A stretch of DNA of 10,327 bases, from assembly GCA_905480565.1 (NCBI GenBank), contig CAJQQW010000397.1:1-10327 (forward strand), written 5' to 3'. Under the pieces are notes generated by a model, which saw nothing but the letters and a program-made list of their open reading frames with translations, did not search any database and was not told the origin of the DNA. How positions within the stretch are numbered: position 1 is the first letter of the stretch; every line of letters starts with the position of its first letter. Positions 7,440-10,327 of this stretch are shown one piece after another. This stretch comes from an uncultured Halioglobus sp. GTDB lineage: Bacteria > Pseudomonadota > Gammaproteobacteria > Pseudomonadales > Halieaceae. Made by a program: the position numbers and the translations under genes.

Positions 7440-8015
7440 TTAGTTGTCGTATCTAAGAGGTGATGAGGGAATATGATAAGTCTTTCGGCTCGCCAGCACA
7501 TCATCTGGTCGCGGAAAATCTTGCAAAGGCCGGTGTTGCTTCAGCAGCGTCTCTAGCTGTCCGCGGCAGACAGCCTGTCGGCAGATTGCCAACGGGGTGC
7601 ACAAATACAAGGCATGTTGCTGTGCATTATGGCGATAGCGTTCCCGTTGGGAGATAATCACAGGTATAACGCGTTCACAGCAGGGTATCCAGTGAGCCAT
7701 GCCGTGCGCGGTCATAGCGCTCAAACAGCGCATTAGTTGGAGACAGCGATGTTTGAAAGATGTTTGGGGCGCAGTGAACGCGCGCTGAATGTGGACGGGA
7801 TCGTTTAAATAAGTAACAGTGTCGGGCGGTTGAAATGCTTGTCCGGTGGCCCGCCAATCATCTGCGGGCAAAAGCCAATGCGAGAGTGATCGGGTTGGCG
7901 TTTTTGGGGCGTCCAGTTGGGCAAGGAAAAGAGTAGCGAAATTATGGCATTGAAAGTAGTGGTTTGGGGGTCGGGCAACGTAGGACGCCCAGCAATCCGC
8001 GCGGTACATTCCCAT
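7440..8015 (-). CDS. Unrecognised open frame upstream of mutS, possibly a real gene
   Basis: I do not recognise this product. The frame is open for 191 codons on the - strand and stops 15 nt before the mutS TTG, in the same frame as mutS. That is long for chance in the roughly 500 nt between mutS and the divergent dehydrogenase. Against it: the first usable ATGs (8015, 8009) lie inside the dehydrogenase gene and have no ribosome site. The product is unusually rich in Cys, His, Arg and Gln, and third-codon G+C looks only about half. The next in-frame ATG (MRCLSAM) would give about 97 residues. No signal peptide, membrane span or known motif is seen. It is either a hypothetical gene co-transcribed with mutS, a decayed gene, or noise. 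In Pseudomonas this place is held by cinA and recA; neither is recognisable here on either strand. Confidence 0.28.
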   Translation of the reverse strand: MGMYRADCWASYVARPPNHYFQCHNFATLFLAQLDAPKTPTRSLSHWLLPADDWRATGQAFQPPDTVTYLNDPVHIQRAFTAPQTSFKHRCLQLMRCLSAMTAHGMAHWIPCCERVIPVIISQRERYRHNAQQHALYLCTPLAICRQAVCRGQLETLLKQHRPLQDFPRPDDVLASRKTYHIPSSPLRYDN

Positions 8016-9020
8016 GAGGATATGGAACTGGTGGGGGTGATCGTGTCCAGCGATAACAAGGTGGGGCTGGATGCTGGGGAAATCGCGGGTTTAGGTGCTA
8101 TCGGCGTGCTAGCGACAAAGGACTGGCGCAGTGTGCTGGACCAGGGTGCCGATGCTGTGGTCTACACGGCGACCGCTGATATACGACCGGAAGAAGCTAT
8201 GGCGGATTTGCTGGCGTGCCTGGAGGCCGGGATTAACGTCGCGTCCACCGCGTTTTATGCCTACCTTGACCCCGCGTCAGTTCCGCAGGAAGCTCTGGAA
8301 CCTATCAATGCCGCCTGCGAAAAGAGCGGAGCTTCCCTTTTTGTATCCGGGATCGATCCCGGTTGGGTAATGGACATGATGCCGGTGGTGGTCAGTGGTG
8401 CGGTCTCGGGAATACGTGAACTGCGTACTCGAGAAATATTTAATTATGCGCTTTACGATCAGCCTCATGTCGTTCGGGAAGTGATCGGTTTTGGTGGCTC
8501 TATGGATGAGTTACCCATGATGCTGCATGATTTTGCCATCGAAATGGTCTGGGCGCCCATGGTGCGTCTGGTGGGGCAGGCACTGGATAAGCCGGTTGAA
8601 AAAATCGAGGTCAACGTGGAGCGCCTGCCGCTCGAGCGGACAATTGAGGTGGCGGGGATGGGCGTCTTTGAGAAGGGCACACAGGGAGCGTTTCGCTTCG
8701 AAGTGTTGGGCTATCACGCTGGGCATCCCCTGTATGCGTTGGAGCATGTTACGCGTATTGACGATGAATGCGCGCCGCATTGGCCTTACCCGCCTGAAGG
8801 ACGCGGTTGTCACCAGATCATTATCAGCGGCGATCCGGATCTCCACGTGACGGTTCACGCTGAGGATCATTTCGAGCCCGGGGCAGCAGGTGGCGGAAAT
8901 GCGTCTGCCGCGAATTGGGTAGTGAATGCGATACCGGGGTTGTGTGAAGCACGCTCGGGAGTGGTCAGTCTTCTCGACCTCCCCCGAATAACCGGTGCGA
9001 GGCAGGTGAAGCATGTCTAG
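7944..9020 (+). CDS. NAD(P)-dependent dehydrogenase, DapB-like / 2,4-diaminopentanoate dehydrogenase-like
   Basis: A 358-residue cytosolic oxidoreductase. The N terminus is a Rossmann nucleotide-binding fold: KVVVWGSGNVGRPAIRAV, with glycines 9, 11 and 14. It continues with GVIVSSDNKVG, the strand DAVVYTATAD and the helix after RPEEAMADLLACLEAG. The remainder has SGIDPGWVMDMMPVVVSG, REIFNYALYDQPHVVREVIGFG and a long mixed domain, as in proteins often labelled dihydrodipicolinate reductase. The DapB catalytic signature (HHxxK...DAPSGT) is not present, so a lysine-pathway role is unlikely. The related characterised activity is reversible oxidative deamination by 2,4-diaminopentanoate dehydrogenase. 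ATG 7944 is chosen (AGAG at 7930-7933, 10 nt upstream; Rossmann strand starts at residue 3); a TTG at 7917 adds nine polar residues. It overlaps the next gene by 8 nt. Substrate unknown. Confidence 0.75.
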   Translation: MALKVVVWGSGNVGRPAIRAVHSHEDMELVGVIVSSDNKVGLDAGEIAGLGAIGVLATKDWRSVLDQGADAVVYTATADIRPEEAMADLLACLEAGINVASTAFYAYLDPASVPQEALEPINAACEKSGASLFVSGIDPGWVMDMMPVVVSGAVSGIRELRTREIFNYALYDQPHVVREVIGFGGSMDELPMMLHDFAIEMVWAPMVRLVGQALDKPVEKIEVNVERLPLERTIEVAGMGVFEKGTQGAFRFEVLGYHAGHPLYALEHVTRIDDECAPHWPYPPEGRGCHQIIISGDPDLHVTVHAEDHFEPGAAGGGNASAANWVVNAIPGLCEARSGVVSLLDLPRITGARQVKHV

Positions 9021-9678
9021 TGAATCAGAGAGTAAAAAAGAAGCGGACAGTGCCACAGATGACAACAAGGCACGAGCGAGAACTGAGGCCGATATGGAGG
9101 CATTGTCTCGTTCTCCGGGCGTTCGACTGGCGAAGCTGATGGGCGTTCATTTCCTGGCAGCATTGCTGGTGCTTTCGCTGTTTGCCGCCGCTGTGAGTTG
9201 GAGTATGGTCTCCGGTCTGGGTCTTGCATCGGCACTCAGCGTGGCGACCGGCGCGCTGGCGGGAATCACGCTGTCGACACTCGTGCATGAGTGGTTTCAT
9301 TATGCGGGAGCCCGTTATGCTGGCGCTTCTTTTACTGTGCCGAAAAAGCTGGGATTGTTTTTGTACGATTGGCACTTTGAGAAAAATGATCAGCACCAAT
9401 TCCTCATTATGAGCGTCGCCGGTAGCGTCGGGGGTTTTCTGTCATTGCTATTTCTTTGGTATGCGGTACCTGCAGATAATTGGGGTGGCGCCGCCCTGCG
9501 CGCCGGGGTGATGGCCAGCATTGTGTTTGCCGCACTGGTAGAGTGGCCCGTCGTTCGTCGGGTTAGGGAGGGTGCCGACCCAATGACGGAGTTGGCGAAT
9601 ATCCCCGGTCGCCTGCGACGTTGTTTTGTTATTGCCAGCGCAGTGGGCATTTTAGCAACGCTTTATTTCGGCGCCTGA
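9013..9678 (+). CDS. Multi-pass membrane protein with HExxH motif (M50/DUF3267-like putative zinc protease)
   Basis: A 221-residue protein with a charged cytosolic N terminus (residues 1-40, rich in Glu, Asp, Lys, Arg). Hydrophobic spans follow at about 42-66, 72-95, 131-150, 158-176 and 203-219. HEWFH at 92-96, at the end of the second span, is the zinc-binding HExxH of intramembrane or membrane-bound zincins. DPMTEL in the loop after the fourth span may supply a third ligand, as the LDG/DP motif does in site-2 proteases, but this is a guess. No PDZ or CBS domain is present. Its ATG lies inside the dehydrogenase gene (ATGTCTAG overlap), with AGGTGA at 9004-9009 as ribosome site, so the two are translationally coupled. 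Membrane nature and motif are clear; protease activity and substrate are inferred. Confidence 0.72.
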   Translation: MSSESESKKEADSATDDNKARARTEADMEALSRSPGVRLAKLMGVHFLAALLVLSLFAAAVSWSMVSGLGLASALSVATGALAGITLSTLVHEWFHYAGARYAGASFTVPKKLGLFLYDWHFEKNDQHQFLIMSVAGSVGGFLSLLFLWYAVPADNWGGAALRAGVMASIVFAALVEWPVVRRVREGADPMTELANIPGRLRRCFVIASAVGILATLYFGA

Positions 9679-9762
9679 GTGCCCGGGCTGAAGTCGGATC
9701 GGAATTTGCTGCGGCATGCGTTAAGCTGCAGTTCGAAGTAGAACCCACAGGAGCGTCTCCTC

Positions 9763-10327
9763 ATGAAGACATGGTACCGCCACACCGTGGCTTGTTTATT
9801 TATTGTTGCCCCCCTGTTTATCCAGCCCGCAATGGCGGAGGACCGGCTGGAGCCGCGCATTATTGTCAGTGGCGAAGGTACGGTTGAGATAGCGCCTGAT
9901 ATGGCGATACTGAGCCTGGTTGTCATGCGCGAGGCGCCTACTGCGGAAGGCGCACTCGCGACCAATAGCGAGGCGATGACGGAGGTCATGAAAGCCCTGA
10001 CCGGTGCCGGGATTGCCGAGCGCGACATTCAGACCACGCAGTTTTCCATACAGCCCCGCTATACCCGCGAGACCCGTAAGGCTGATGGGACTATAGAAAC
10101 GCGCAAACTGGAAGGTTACACGGTTCGCAACGGTGTCAATGTGCGGGTGCGCGATATCGATGCTGTGGGTGAAGTTCTCGACATGTCCGTCCGTCTCGGA
10201 GTCAACGAGGGAGGTGGTATCCAGTTTTCCAATGCGGACCCAACCAAGGCTCTCGAGCGGGCCCGCAGCAATGCGGTGAAAGATGCTATGGACAAGGCGC
10301 GCGGGCTGGCCAGTGCGGCCGGCGGTA
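9763..10327 (+). CDS. Secreted SIMPL (DUF541) domain protein, 3' end cut by the window
   Basis: The first 188 codons of a gene that runs off the right edge. It starts at ATG 9763 with AGGAG at 9749-9753, 9 nt upstream. Residues 1-25 are a signal peptide: positive start (MKTWYRH), hydrophobic core, and AMA before EDR as the cleavage site. The exported part opens with IIVSGEGTVEIAPDMAILSL, the hallmark start of the SIMPL/DUF541 family. It goes on with IAERDIQTTQFSIQPRY, GYTVRNGVNVRVRDID, and GGGIQFSNADP followed by ARSNAVKDAMDKARGLA. The family includes E. coli YggE and the Brucella outer-membrane protein BP26. Periplasmic or envelope location is expected, and YggE has been linked to oxidative stress. 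The precise role is not known. It lies 84 nt after the membrane zincin on the same strand. Confidence 0.9.
   Translation, partial: MKTWYRHTVACLFIVAPLFIQPAMAEDRLEPRIIVSGEGTVEIAPDMAILSLVVMREAPTAEGALATNSEAMTEVMKALTGAGIAERDIQTTQFSIQPRYTRETRKADGTIETRKLEGYTVRNGVNVRVRDIDAVGEVLDMSVRLGVNEGGGIQFSNADPTKALERARSNAVKDAMDKARGLASAAGG

Noticed and set aside
7460..7657. 65-codon + strand frame upstream of mutS, considered as a cinA or recA remnant
   Set aside because: No cinA or recA motif can be recognised, and the frame is antisense to the longer open frame.
1..10327. CRISPR array, tRNA, insertion sequence or prophage
   Set aside because: No regularly spaced repeats, cloverleaf, transposase or integrase sequence, or terminal inverted repeats were found by eye.

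Overview
The window looks like a chromosomal segment of a gammaproteobacterium. The order pcm, nlpD, rpoS and then fdxA/mutS on the opposite strand is the classic gammaproteobacterial rpoS neighbourhood, as known from Pseudomonas. The proteins read like those of a marine, Halieaceae/Cellvibrionales-type lineage, but that finer placement is an inference from overall resemblance, not a search. No insertion sequence, phage gene, tRNA, rRNA or CRISPR array is visible, so this is mostly core genome.

Left part (1-3344, + strand): the 3' end of pcm (repair of isoaspartyl residues) is followed 3 nt later by a DUF368 membrane protein of the undecaprenyl-phosphate translocase type. Then comes an NlpD lipoprotein (LysM plus degenerate LytM domain, an activator of cell-separation amidases), and after a 172-nt leader region with a good sigma70-type promoter, rpoS (stationary-phase sigma factor). 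The first three are packed as an operon. They join protein repair, cell-wall lipid carrier recycling and septal peptidoglycan splitting to the general stress sigma factor. RpoS here has an unusual, strongly basic N-terminal extension.

Middle (3345-7424): a single VOC/glyoxalase-fold gene on the + strand is followed by a 385-nt stretch without a convincing gene. It ends in a rho-independent terminator for the convergent - strand unit mutS -> fdxA. MutS is full length with intact mismatch-recognition and ATPase motifs. FdxA is a 7Fe [3Fe-4S][4Fe-4S] ferredoxin with all cluster cysteines.

Right part (7425-10327): about 500 nt upstream of mutS hold only an unrecognised open frame on the - strand, where cinA/recA would sit in Pseudomonas. 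Divergently on the + strand lies a dehydrogenase of the DapB-like / 2,4-diaminopentanoate dehydrogenase-like group. It is translationally coupled (8-nt overlap) to a multi-pass membrane protein with an HExxH zinc-protease motif. The window ends inside a secreted SIMPL (DUF541) protein. The most notable points are the basic RpoS tail, the lipid-carrier translocase inside the pcm-nlpD unit, the mixed active site of NlpD, and the coupled dehydrogenase/membrane zincin pair. I see no clear evidence of a new multi-gene system.
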